Assembly: GCA_020466095.1 (NCBI GenBank)
Contig: CM035807.1
Location: 99,320,785-99,384,784, forward strand
Source: Chlorops oryzae
Taxonomy: Eukaryota > Arthropoda > Insecta > Diptera > Chloropidae
Direction of reading: 5' to 3'
Length of the DNA stretch: 64,000 bases
The position numbers were made by a program, and so were the translations under genes. Numbering within the stretch: position 1 is the stretch's first letter; the number at the start of each line of letters is the position of its first letter. Positions 11,176 through 22,800 of this stretch are shown one piece after another. Under the pieces are notes generated by a model. It was given only the letters and a program-made list of their open reading frames with translations. It did not search any database and had not been told where the DNA came from.

Positions 11176-12339
11176 GTGGAGAACGACATCTATTCAGCTG
11201 GGGAAGGTGGACGAATCGATTTTGCCGATTAAATAGCACAAGGGTTTCGAGCATAGAAAAGGGCCGGATAAAATCACTAGACTCCCAAATCAGACAAAAT
11301 ACGAAATTTTATGTGGCTTGAGAATTTTTACATTGAAATTTTTTTTATTATTTTCCAGCATTTGGCATCACTGAAGTAAGATGTGGTTAGTCGTGAGAGA
11401 GTTCAAATACTCACCAAAAGTGAGAAAAAGGCTTTCTAGATTTAATTTCAAAAAATTACCTATAGCCTGTTTATTATTCTATCTTGTTGTAACTAGTGTA
11501 ATTGCTAGTCATCCAAGACTGGCATAATGGCAACTTACATATTTCAGCGTGGCTAATCTATCTATGAGAATCTCGTATAAAAACTCAGGTAGTTTCTCAT
11601 ATAGAGAATATGATGTAAAAGCTAATGGAATTGGTCTGAAAACAGAAAGCCATAGATCGGGAGCCATTTACACACCCAATAGTATTTGTACGGCATTGAT
11701 ATCCTTACCGCAATCGTCTTTAAAGGGAAACATATGTATGACATTTAAACCAAAGTCATATGCCATAGGCTCAATCTTCATCCTTAAGGAAATGAAATTA
11801 AAACCTCTGGCATCTTTCAATAATCTTTTTAAATGGCTATTCATCGTTTTATTTTGATTTTTATATTTAAATAATTATGTTTGTCGATTTCTATTTACTT
11901 TCTATTTCCTTTCTGTCAAGCACAGCCAGTGTCGCTGCAGTCTTGGAGTGTCGTGGAGCTTCTTATATTTGTTTTCATTTTTCTGATATTATAATTGAAG
12001 GAGCTCCTCGACGATGTAAATATGTATGTAGCTGAGCCGGTTTGTAACCTCATAAGAGCAAGTGGGTTTCCGTCGAGTGCGCGGCTCTTGAGCTTTCATT
12101 CAGCGCTGATTCAAAAAGGATATTTAAATGGAATTTAATTAAATATTTATCTATCATTATTCTTGGCCAAAATGTTAGAAATAATGGGATACTTTAGCCA
12201 CACATAGAAAAAGGGAATGGTCTTTTGAAAGTTTATTCTTTAAACGCTCTCTAATTGACGGTAATAGTCTCTTTAAATGAATGATTTTAATGAAATTTTA
12301 ATTGTTCCTTCCATTCATCGTGTTTTTTTTTTTTAAATA
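11176..12339. other. Mostly noncoding; one possible short ORF pair at 11381-11857
   Basis: From ATG at 11381 a 48-codon frame ends in a hydrophobic stretch with a signal-peptide look (KLPIACLLFYLVVTSVIAS). After a TAA at 11525-11527 the same frame stays open for another 109 codons to 11857. I recognise no domain in either part. It could be a gene broken by a stop, a pair of small ORFs or chance. The rest of the stretch shows nothing. Confidence 0.25.
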
Positions 12340-12485
12340 GGGGTCTTCCCTTAAACGTGAACAGTTCGAAAAAGCGGATAAATGTAAAATTTTTCATACA
12401 AAACTTCGTTCATTATTTTCTAAGCCTTCTTGATTTACGAGTTTTCGAAGCTTTCGAGGCAAATACGCGTTTAAGGGGAGACCCC
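12340..12485. mobile_element. MITE with GGGGTCTTCCCTTAAACG ends
   Basis: A 146-bp element with inverted ends (GGGGTCTTCCCTTAAACG on the left, CGTTTAAGGGGAGACCCC on the right). It is flanked by TA on each side. No coding capacity. Superfamily is probably Tc1/mariner because of the TA target. Confidence 0.7.
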
Positions 12486-12712
12486 TAATGTAAAAATCAA
12501 CAAATGGTAAAAAGTTTAATTCAAAGAGTGACGCATTTAATTTATTTTATTTTATTAAAGTATATACGAAAAAATAGTATACATTTAGGCAATTCACAAG
12601 GTCTTCTAAAAGCCCTTTTAAACCTGCCGAATGGTGAATTTCATATTAGCGGCAGAGGCTTTTCGACGTCGACAGTTAGACCTACACTCCTACATGCTCT
12701 GAAGTGCTCACA

Positions 12713-12950
12713 TATAACCATATATGTCACTCTCATAGATTTTGAGCGGGATATTTCGCGCTATTTAGAAAGAGATGGTACTCGGCAGGCAAAAAAGGAG
12801 CGAGAGAGAAATACTTTTGGTGAGTACCGAAGTGCAAAATGTTCATTTTGGTCGGTTCCCAAGACCGTGGTGGGTACCCAAGACCGTGTTGAAAAGAGCC
12901 AAATTGGAAACGGCTCCTGAGTGACATATATAGTTATATATGGAAGTGCC
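12713..12950. mobile_element. MITE with ATATATGTCACTC subterminal repeats
   Basis: The left arm AGTGCTCACATATAACCATATATGTCACTC (about 30 bp) is matched inverted on the right by GAGTGACATATATAGTTATATATGG and AAGTGCC. The interior contains a tandem repeat around CCCAAGACCGTG. An open frame crosses it, but its composition is not protein-like. Confidence 0.65.
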
Positions 12951-13254
12951 AAAACGGCATCAAGAAGCTCTCGGGTGTAGTTAGTATGCCGAAAGGAGTT
13001 GTCCAGTTTCATTTTTCCTTCATTTTGATTGAACGTTGTTTATAAAATTCATACCAGTTTGAGATCTACGGGCCAGAAAATCATAAAAAGAGGTGAGAAT
13101 AAATTGTTAATTTTTCGAAATTTTTGCTATTTTTATAGTTTTTTTTGGATCAACTATTGCTAGAGTTTTTTCACCACGCCTAAGGACAAAAGTCTTAGAT
13201 CAAAGTTATAGACATAAAAATAAAATATTCAACGGCTTACGAGATATAGCTATA

Positions 13255-13449
13255 AGGGAAATTCCATGAATACGGTCCCACCCTTGACACTAATTTTTTT
13301 AGGTTTTAGCTCAAAATAATTGAAAAAATGGACATGATTCTCAAGGATCTTAAATGTTTAAAACGTTTAACAATCGGAAGGCACTGAAATTATAAAATTT
13401 TTGCTCAGAATGGCTGTCACGGGTGGGTCAGTTTCTCCTGGAATTGCCC
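13255..13449 (+). mobile_element. MITE family member, copy 1 (partner at 35058)
   Basis: Inverted ends GGGAAATTCCA and GGAATTGCCC enclose about 195 bp. Internal landmarks (TTTTTTTAGGTTTTAGCTCA, TGATTCTCAAG, GCTCAGAATGGCTGTCACGG) recur in the opposite orientation at 35058-35265. Two related copies plus terminal inverted repeats support a MITE family. Confidence 0.65.
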
Positions 13450-14280
13450 ATCGATGTATCGATGTGCACAGGAACATGCAAGTTCTGAAAAGCGTAATAA
13501 AGACGTATCAATATCGTTTAAAATGAAAAACGTTGAAGGATAATTTTAATTGAATTTCTTAAAAAGGAATTCGGAGTAAATGAAATATTCACTCGCAATG
13601 GCAGTTTCTTAATTACGATATGGTCTGACTTCACCTGAAATCAAGTACCTTCATCTTAAAATTTTAAATTAAAATGAAGCCATCGGGCATACAGATGCTA
13701 TGCCAGCTCATATGGAATTTCGTGTGAGTCATTAATAGGAATAAACTCGTATATCTCAAAATATGCATTTCTGTGTCGAAGTTTCGTTTGTTATGGCTGA
13801 GCATAAAATAAATATTTCACAAACAAGACATTAAAAGGAATTTACATATGAAAGGACTTGAGAGATATGAACATAGGAGACGAAGTCATGCTTGAACATT
13901 GTATGCAAACTCGTGTCCCAACATCCTCGTAAATACGTGGTACACAAAAACTCATCCAAAATTGGCGGAAGCTTTTAACTACGTGCTTAGAAAGTGATTT
14001 GATATCGTACACATACCTTCGCTCACGTACCGCACATGCCCGCACTCACATCTATGCATACATTACGACACATACGCGCGCACACAAGAACACGGACACA
14101 CATGTAGGTACTTACATACATTCCCTGTAGAAGATTGGGGGTAAATTGGGGTAGTAGCGAATAATCCTCGAGTATAGGAAAAGCAATAGTACTCGAATAG
14201 AGACACCAATAGTAGAGGCTCACTTGTTGGATGGTCAACGTGGCGTCAACAGTTGAATTTTGCTCAAACAGCGTGAATCA
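13450..14280. other. Noncoding stretch
   Basis: AT-rich, with a CA-rich microsatellite-like zone near 14030-14110. I see no gene. Confidence 0.35.
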
Positions 14281-14283
14281 GAT

Positions 14284-14390
14284 GGCTCCGTGTTGTAGTG
14301 GATAGCGTGTTCGAAGATTCGAGTTCAAATCCCGGGAAGAAAAGTACAACTCTAAAATACAAAACCTTTAAAGAAAAAAAAAAAACTTCG
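14284..14390 (+). repeat. tRNA-like SINE with A tail
   Basis: The head reads GGCTCCGTGTTGTAGTGG, containing an A-box-like TGTAGTGGATAGCG, followed by a B box GAGTTCAAATCCC at 14321. An A-rich tail follows (about 14341-14385). The distance between the boxes is short and the arms do not fold into a good cloverleaf, so this is a SINE rather than a tRNA gene. Confidence 0.6.
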
Positions 14391-14445
14391 CCCAATGCCC
14401 TGTCTCAGAACTTCGCGTTCAAACTTTTTCAAAAATTCCTATGTA

Positions 14446-14618
14446 CAGTCGACTCTCGTTAATTTGACACTCAAGGGACTCTTAAAATATATCGAATTAT
14501 CGAGTTTTTGAATTAACGCGATTCGAATGTATAAAGGAATTTTGTAGAGAACTCGTGATCACTTTGAATTATAGAGAGGTTCGAATTATCTCAGGTTTGA
14601 ATTAACGAGAGTCGACTG
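14446..14618. mobile_element. Tigger/pogo-like MITE
   Basis: Inverted ends CAGTCGACTCTCGTTAAT and its complement flank 173 bp; each end abuts TA. Internal sequence has further inverted similarity (TCGAATTATC). Ends beginning CAGT with TA targets fit the pogo/Tigger branch of Tc1/mariner. A relative with CAGTCGATTCTGGATATA ends lies at 46828-47142. Confidence 0.75.
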
Positions 14619-14666
14619 TATTTGAAAATTTTTTTTTTATTATTTATTTGCTTTTTATTCCTCTTA

Positions 14667-14978
14667 GGCCCAATATTACAGTGCATACTTAAGGTCTCCT
14701 TAGCACTTAAGTAAAGCTTAAGTCTGTAAAGCATTTTAACAGTACAAATTTTAAGTGCTCCTTAAATAAGTTTTCAAATTAATTTAATGAAGGAATTTCA
14801 CTAATTTTACGAATTTTAAAAAAGTATAAATAAAAAATATAGGCTTTTTCAAATGTTGCCTGCCGAAAACAATTTTCGTGAGTTTTGGATAAAAATTGAC
14901 TGTTAAACCGCTTGACACTTAAGGTGTTCTTAAGTCTTCAAGCTTCCTTAACTTAAGTATGCACTGTAATATCGGGCC
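14667..14978. mobile_element. PIF/Harbinger-like MITE with TTA target duplication
   Basis: The inverted ends GGCCCAATATTACAGTGCAT and its near-complement (one mismatch) continue into ACTTAAG. TTA is present on both flanks (14664-14666 and 14979-14981). Three-base TWA duplications and GG(G/C)CC ends are typical of PIF/Harbinger. The interior is rich in CTTAAG motifs and does not code. Confidence 0.75.
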
Positions 14979-15041
14979 TTAGGATTTCAATTTTAACTAC
15001 TTATTCAAAATAGAAACCTTTTTCAAAACTCGACATTCGAA

Positions 15042-15112
15042 TGGACGGGGAATCGAACCGGAGACCTTTCGAATCGCGCATGCGCTACCCACTGAGCTAC
15101 GACAACCCGGAT
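15042..15112 (-). repeat. tRNA-like SINE head, minus strand
   Basis: Read on the minus strand this gives GTCGTAGCTCAGTGGGTAG, a strong A box, and GGTTCGATTCCCC, a strong B box, at normal spacing. The anticodon and T stems pair poorly and there is no proper acceptor stem, so a tRNA-derived SINE is more likely than a working tRNA. Confidence 0.6.
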
Positions 15113-16818
15113 CGCTCTTCTTTCCATTAACGTGGTATATCAAATGTGCTGAATGAAAATCGTCAGATGAATACATTGTAAGGGAAATAACCGGCGAGTA
15201 GTACTGGGTCATTTAAGTGTACTCTTAGACCATACCCTGGAGTACTCTAACCATCTAAAGGGTATATTCATACTCGTGCATACTCGTGAAGAGGCATTCA
15301 CGGCTCACTGAAGTGGAATAAAATTGTAGTAAACCTATTCACGCAATGCTTTTGAATCCAAACTGAAATATGATGTGTTAAAGCCTGCTTGCGTTCAGAG
15401 GGCGGATCGGAGAGGGGTGCGCTCCGGGATGCTGTGGTCGGTACATAAAAAAATTCATCGTAGCTCAACTTGTCACTGAACACGTACATACATATGTGTA
15501 TGTGTATGTGTATGTGTGTCTGTGTATGTGTTTATGTCATTCAGGACATTTAAGACGCAACTGAAGTTGATGTTGACCGCAAATAGCCACGCCAGCTGGT
15601 TCAATTTAAATTAAAAAAGTTTTACGTCCTTTTCTTTTGATGATGATATTCCCAAGATATACTTCATAGCACTTAGAGTGGAAAAGAAAATATTGCACGC
15701 AAATAAACTGATTTAAAGCAGCGATGACATTATTATTTCGAAGGCTATAAGTCTGATTTAATAAGGACGCAATAATTGCTTGAAGAGATCAAAAAGTGTA
15801 TTCTTAAAGAAATGCAATATAATTCAAATTGGTGGAGGTAAATACCTGCCGTGTCTTTTTTTTTTTCATCTTTAACGTATGCTGAATTTCTTGTTAAGCA
15901 ATTTAATCAAAAGCATCGCGCTAGAGCCACCTCAAATATTATTAATATTTTTATAATTTAAGAATTGAACATGGTATCTGGTTTCCAATTGCGTAGCAAT
16001 TGCTACAAATATTCGACACATGCAAATGCATGTAACCAGTTACAATCAAAAGCCCAATTGATTGAAACTAGTTTCATACATATGGATATGGCGAATAATG
16101 TGCGCCGGAATGTTTGCACATTTTTGAATTTCGATATTTCTCTTCGCACAGATGACTTCGAATTTGTTCCTTGCCTCCGGTTATCTTATAAAATCAATTA
16201 AAATCGTCGCAATTTGATTGGGGAATTATCGAAGCTGCAACTGCTTTTTAAATTCAAATTGTATGATATGGGATTTTGGAGTAAGACATCAACTATCACA
16301 ACAACAAAAACCGCCTGCAAAGCAAAAAAATTACACGAAAAATCCAAAAAATACATAAACCAACGAATATGCCCACTCGAACAAGACGAACAGCAAGAAC
16401 GAAAACATCAAGAAAAAAAACACCAACAACAACACCCACCAACGCAAACTCAGCGCCACATGGATCAGCCGAGAATCCGGATTTTTTGTGCAGCAAACCA
16501 ACCGAACGGAAAGCAAAAAAGCCAACAGAAAAGCCAAAACCATGACAAATATCTAACAGCGACAATATGTCATTGTACAAACGAAGGAGAAGGAAAGCGA
16601 AGCGAAAAGCAACTGGAACTGCCAGAGCGAAAGCAGCAGAATCCGCAGCCGAATCCGAATCCGCATCAGAATCAAAAGCCAAACGCGAAGCCGAAGCAGC
16701 ATAATTTCGCTACACCAAACGAGGTCAACGGTTCATCATTTCGTGCCACTTTGCAACTGACGCTCAAAAGCGCAGTGCCCACCACAAGCAGAAATCACTT
16801 CCCACGCGGCTTGTGTAG
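15113..16818. other. Upstream region of the class C receptor gene
   Basis: Contains GTATGTGTATG microsatellite at 15495-15535 and AT-rich DNA. From about 16280 the composition changes to A- and CAA-rich sequence, as often seen in fly 5' leaders. A frame open from 16214 to 16972 is rich in Lys, Gln, His and Pro and ends in a segment that could pass for a signal peptide (CVPILLTALLTTIPAAAA), but it is out of frame with the receptor exon. I treat it as leader sequence. Confidence 0.4.
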
Positions 16819-19800
16819 GTGCTGGATATGTGTACCGATTCTTTTGACAGCATTGCTTACAACGATACCAGCAGCGGCAGCGGCAGCAACAGCGGCACGG
16901 CAACGGCAGCGGCTGCGGCAGCAACAAAAGGTGCAGCGACAATCGGCACGACGGTTGCGCTCATTACATTAGCAACCACAATAGCTTCCGTTACCGTTTC
17001 CGTTTCCGGTGCTGCAGCCCCATATCCGTATGGCAGTAATGGCGGTATAAAATATGTCAAAAAGTCACTTGAACAGACCGCAAACGAGGCCGAAAATATC
17101 CATCAAAATGATCGAGCCGAGCCTGTTGAAGAGCTCATGTACGCTTATTACAAGCGCGCCCAGCATCAGCAGCAACGCCATCTCCATCAACGTGCGACTG
17201 CCGCACCCGAAACCGCACCCGCCGCCGAGTCATTTTCCGTCTCGTTCAATTCCGAAGAATTTGCGCCAACAATGGACATAATATCGATGCTGGCACCTAA
17301 GCAAGAATTCGCTTCTCGTACACAAAAACGAAGTGATAAATTGACAGAAAATACTTCAAAGTCATCAACACTGACATTGCCACCACTGGCATTGCCAACG
17401 GCATCGTCAGGCCCATCGTCACCGTCGGCATCTTCACTATCGTCGTCATCGTCACCGTCACCGTCATTGTCATCGTCGTCATCGACAGCTGCACCCACGA
17501 ATGATAAACCGCCAGCATCAATGCCAGAAGATGAAAAGTGTGAGCCAAAAGTACTGGACGAGGTGCCAGCGGAACCGGTGAGTATACTTTAAATAATTGA
17601 TAGCCCGCTCAGCATTCAGCGCATTCAACACATCTCAAACATTCCATTCGATTGGAATTACAGTTTTACGACTTCTCAGATGTGGCCGAGGATGCCGCAC
17701 GGCAGTTTAGTGAATTTTTAGGAAGCAAATTCCCCGAGAGCCCACCACAATCAAAGCATAATATAACGGAGAAACTACGGCTGGAAATCACAAGGCGTGC
17801 CTATGGCATCGCCAGCTATGCACTCAATGAGGACGATAATCTCTTGGCATTTGCAATTGCTGCACCCAGCGTGCATACGGTTGTGCTTAAGTTCAGAAGT
17901 AACGTAACGGTAAGTGGATAAAAAGGAAATGAGAAAAACCTCTTATAGCACCGGAAGCAAAGAGTGGGAGTGAGAGCGTCGAGATGGCTGGCAAAGTACA
18001 CAAAGCCGAGCTAAAGGGAAATTTCTTTATAGAAAAGATAGGAAATCGAAGAGAATTGATATGTACGTTTGTACGTATGTTTGTATGCTGCACATCATGA
18101 GGACTTAGCGTACGAGAGGGCGACCCAATTTTTCAAGATTATGATAGGAAATCGCACGAAAATTCCTAGCAAAGCGTTTATAAGCATCGTAGAGTCATTA
18201 TGGGTAATCTGTTGACATGGTGACAGAAACAAATCTTAATTAATTTTGAGGCTCCTATGGCTTAGAAGTCCCACTTGAACTATATTGATGAAATTTTCGT
18301 GTCACAGGCTTGGTTGCAATATTCCTCCTTAACGGCTTGACCGAGTTTTAGGAGAAATGTTTAGTTGTACTACCCGACGTATGAGCAATGTTATTCCAAA
18401 GAAATTTAGTGGGCTGCAACATTACGTATACGTCCGAGCTTAAAAATTAATGAGCTCTTTTATTTGAATTTATGCAAGAACGAATTTCGAATTAAAAAGG
18501 AAATGATGTGTCTTTGATCTTCAAGAAAAATAGTGAGAGAGAAGGCGATAAAGGGAGAGAGTGACAGGAAGAGGAATAGGGTTCGAGAGTCAGGGTATTA
18601 CAGAGAGGAAAAAGTAGCGGAGTGGCAAAAAAAAAAAACAACCAAGAGACGTTGATGTTCAATTGAAGTGCCCATTTGATTGTAGAGCTGTGAAGAACCG
18701 CGTTCTTCATATTTTTTTTAATTAGAATTGAAGAATTATGAAATGTAAAATTCAACAGTTTTTTCTCCGCCTCCTTAGGTACCACCGGAACAAGCACAGA
18801 ATAAATCCTTTTTAGGTTCCTATTGGCGTGAGTTGATATACGCCTGGAATAGTACTGAAGAGCAGGAATGGGGAGCACCATTTCGAGATTGTAATTTGCT
18901 GAAAAAACGTTGGTTGTGGCCATTTCGCATTTCTTACACTGAAAACAAATTCAAGTAAGTCTCTCGCAACGCAAAGCTTTCATCGATTATCAACGAAAAC
19001 CGATGAAATTTTCTACCCACAGAATTGTTGCTGCTGCATTTATTGCTGCCGACGAAGATGTCTGCAATGATGGCCTGGAAGAGGTGTTCGGCAGACGGCA
19101 TGGGTAAACACTATTGCTGGGAAATTGTTTTAAAAAAAATCTATTTGTATTAATATTGGAATATTATTGTATGTAGATGTGATCGGAATACTACTTTTTG
19201 TCTCGTTACCGAGAGTAAACCTCTGCCGACGCGCGATGCTTACACCTGCATTTGCCGTGAATCGTTTTATTTACCGAATTCCACATTGCAAGGCTTTCGT
19301 GGCGATATTGTCGAAATGTCTGAGGGCTATGATAATTACTCTTGTATACCTTGTCCCGATGGCTGTACGATTTGTGATCAAAACGGCGAATGTCTTATAT
19401 TGGGCGAACCAGTGGAAGTTGTTTCCATGGAGAGTCTGATGAAAGTTTCCGTCGGCTCGGTGCTCGGTGCTTGCCTGCTTTGTTGTATCGTCTTAAGTGT
19501 TATTGTGTTCAGGCAGCGCAAGACCAAGGTAAGTTGGCTGAAAGTGCGATTGAAACGTTTAATTTTAACGCATTCGTTTCAAACAGGCCATAGCAATCGG
19601 CATGTGGACCGTACTGGAAACTATTTTGTTGGGAATCATATTACTTTATTCATCGGTAAATATTTGATCCTTTTTTTTTTGTCAATCTAAGATAAAATAT
19701 TCCATCGGGTGGGTAATTAAAATGCTACTTTGCCAGGTTACCGTCCATTTCTTCCCTGCATCCACATTGCGTTGCCTGATCGAGCCATGGCTGCGTGAAT

Positions 19801-22800
19801 TGGGATTTGTTATATTTTATGGTGCTATCATACTTAAATTATATCGTCATCTGGTTGATTTCCGCACGAGAAAGGCACATCGTTGGGTACTTCGCGATGT
19901 CGATCTGTTAAAATATTTAGCGACAATGGTTTTCGCTGTGCTCTGCTATTTAGCCGGCTTTACTGCATCGTCTTATGATCTTCTGAAGACAGGACAATTG
20001 GAGAGCTTACGTGAAATTAGCACAAATACTTGCATACCCCTCAAATGGGAGTATGTTACGCAATTCAGTGAGATTTTCATCATATGCTTCGGCTTGCATC
20101 TATCCTTTGCCAGTCGCAATGCCAATACGCAATTCAGGGTAAGGCGCAATCCCTCTACAGTGTTCTTTTTTTTTTTTTTTTGAATTTTGAATAGGCGAAT
20201 TTTTTATGCTCCTGATTATTTCTTGCAGGAAAGACAATTCCTAGTGGCCACATTAATGTTGGAATTTATTGTATCGACAACATTTTATATACTGAGATTT
20301 ACTTATCTGCCAGAAATGAGTCCGAGCACAATATTCCTGGCACTCTTCGTACGATCGCAGCTCACGAATACGATTTCACTTGGCTTGATATTTGTGCCAA
20401 AGCTATGGTATCAGCACAAACAGGTAAACACCAGGAGCATCTCTATTAATTGATTTGAATTTTTGAATATATTTAAGAACTCAAACAACCTTTTATTCCT
20501 TACCTTATTATATCGAATACATGGCTGTTAAATTGCGATTGCGATTGCGATTAACAATCAATTAGATTGCAATTTAAAAAGAATTCTTTTCAGAAATTTC
20601 TGATCAGTTATTGATTACGATTACAAGTTTTTAAAATTGTAATCATAATTTCTTGGGACTGCTAAATATAATCGAAAATAATCAAATAAATAGTCCGACA
20701 ATGACTTTCGGCACTGAATAGCGATTCAAAGGCAGTGTCTAAGCCCCGGTATATAGTAAAAACTCCATATTCCAATGCCTAAAATTGAAATTCGTTTCAA
20801 CACTCATACATGCCCAGCAGTCAAATACCTCCAGCAGGACAGAAACATCTGTGATTTCATCGGGACATATGGGTGAATGGGTGAAAATACTGTGCATAAG
20901 TATCCCTCCTCAATTTATATCACGTAGTTTTATACATGATTCCGAATATTAAAGCCTTTCTTTCTCAATTCTCTATACTTTGTAACCAGCACTGATTCGA
21001 ACCTGTATTTTGGTAACTCTTTTCCCTTGGATATTGAAAAAAAAAAATCACTTTATTTCTATTTTCTACAGAAAACAGATCAGAAAAAATCCCTTGTAAA
21101 TATTTGAAGTGATTTTCTGTTAAAGCTAATACGAAAAAATCCCTCAAAACGGGGAAAAACCCCTTCGCTCTGGCACCATTGCATAGAATAAAATTTTAGC
21201 ATGACGCCTATAATTCTCATTTGGTTTGTAAAATGGGACACATAAACACTCGCAGAATTTCAGAAGATTTTTCACGACATGATGTGGCAATGTCTGTTAG
21301 TTTTTCTTATTTTGGGTTTGAAAAAGCTGGAGAGCTATCGACAATCGATTGTCTAAATAATCGATAGTTTTAATAATCGATATGTTTAGTATCGATAGTT
21401 TTAATAATCGATTGTATAAATACTCTATAGTTTCAATTATTGATGGGTTCAATAATCGATGGGATCAATAATCGATCAGTTCGATAGTTTCGATAATCGA
21501 TATTTCAATAATAGATAGTTTCAATAATAGTTAGGTTTAATAATCGATCGTTTCAATAATCGATAGGTTTAATAATCGATCGTTTCAATAATCGATAGTT
21601 TCGATAATTGATAAGTTTAATATTCGAAAGTTACAATAAACGATTTGTTCAAAAATTCATAGACTCGACAATCGATTGTTTCGATAGTCGATAACTTAAT
21701 TCAAGTATGTTTGTTATCGTTACGTTACGCTGTGTTACCAATCGAATCCTAAGAGGCACATGGAAACATGAATATACTAGCTATGCCTTCAAGAAATTTC
21801 TTGAAATTCCGAGTAAAAAAATGTAGAAAACCGTCTATGGGGGATGTGGCTTAGGATTATTTATTTGATTACAATTTGATTATGTACTGGAAATCGTGAT
21901 CATTTGATTATTGTGCCAAACAGAAAAGAATCGTACTTAATCAATTATTTCAAATTTTTAATAAAACCAATCTAATTACTAATGACTACGACTAGAAACC
22001 AGCATTTAACAGCTATGATCGAATATATTCAATTTAAAGCGATCAATACATATGTATTTAAATTTGAAATAAAGATTTTAAAAATATTTCGAAATGTTAA
22101 AATATTATTTGCCTATGTTCCATATTCTTTGTTTCGAGTTGACATGTTTGTTTGTTTTGTATTTTAATGCATTTTGATGTTAAATACCTCATAATTTTGT
22201 ACCTACTCTTTTTATTTTACGATTGTTATTAAGTGTTTCGATATGCATTGTTATTATACAATATAACTAAGCTATGAAGTTGCTGCAAATTTGTTGGGTA
22301 CGATTTGTAAAGTTGTAAGTATTTTATCAACCCAATTTTTCCTTTTGCCCCTCGCTTTTCTTTGCCTTAATTTGCTTTGTTTCAAATACACTCTCACCAA
22401 ACGCGTTAAAGCATGTCTATTTCAAAAAATAAAAAAAAATAAAAAATTCAAACAATTTCTTACAGTAAGGAAAGTCGAGCAGGTACTACTCGCAGCGGTC
22501 TTGGCAGTCGTTAGAATGTTGGTATTTTGAGAAAAATATTTGTGAAAATCTCACCAAAAATTATCAAGACCGATGTGCATAACCGATTTTATTTTATGCT
22601 ATACATGTAAATAGAGCAGTAAGTTTTTCAAATTTTATAGTGTACTCTATATTCAGGGCTGTTATTTAAACCAAGACAAAATACAATTTTATTCGAATTT
22701 TAATTCAATATTGATTTCGATAGATTTCGCATTTTTCAAAGACGTCGGTTGTGATGCAGATTTTTTTTTCCAATAAATGTTTAATATGACTTCTTTTGTG

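Noticed and set aside
12504..12920. 138-codon open frame
   Set aside because: It crosses a MITE from end to end, includes its inverted repeat, and has no protein-like or conserved part I can see.
15042..15112. A functional tRNA gene on the minus strand
   Set aside because: A and B boxes are good, but anticodon, T and acceptor stems do not pair, so a tRNA-derived SINE is the better call.
18492..18923. 143-codon minus-strand open frame
   Set aside because: It is antisense to exon 3 of the class C receptor plus a GA-rich intron stretch, and has no recognisable domain.
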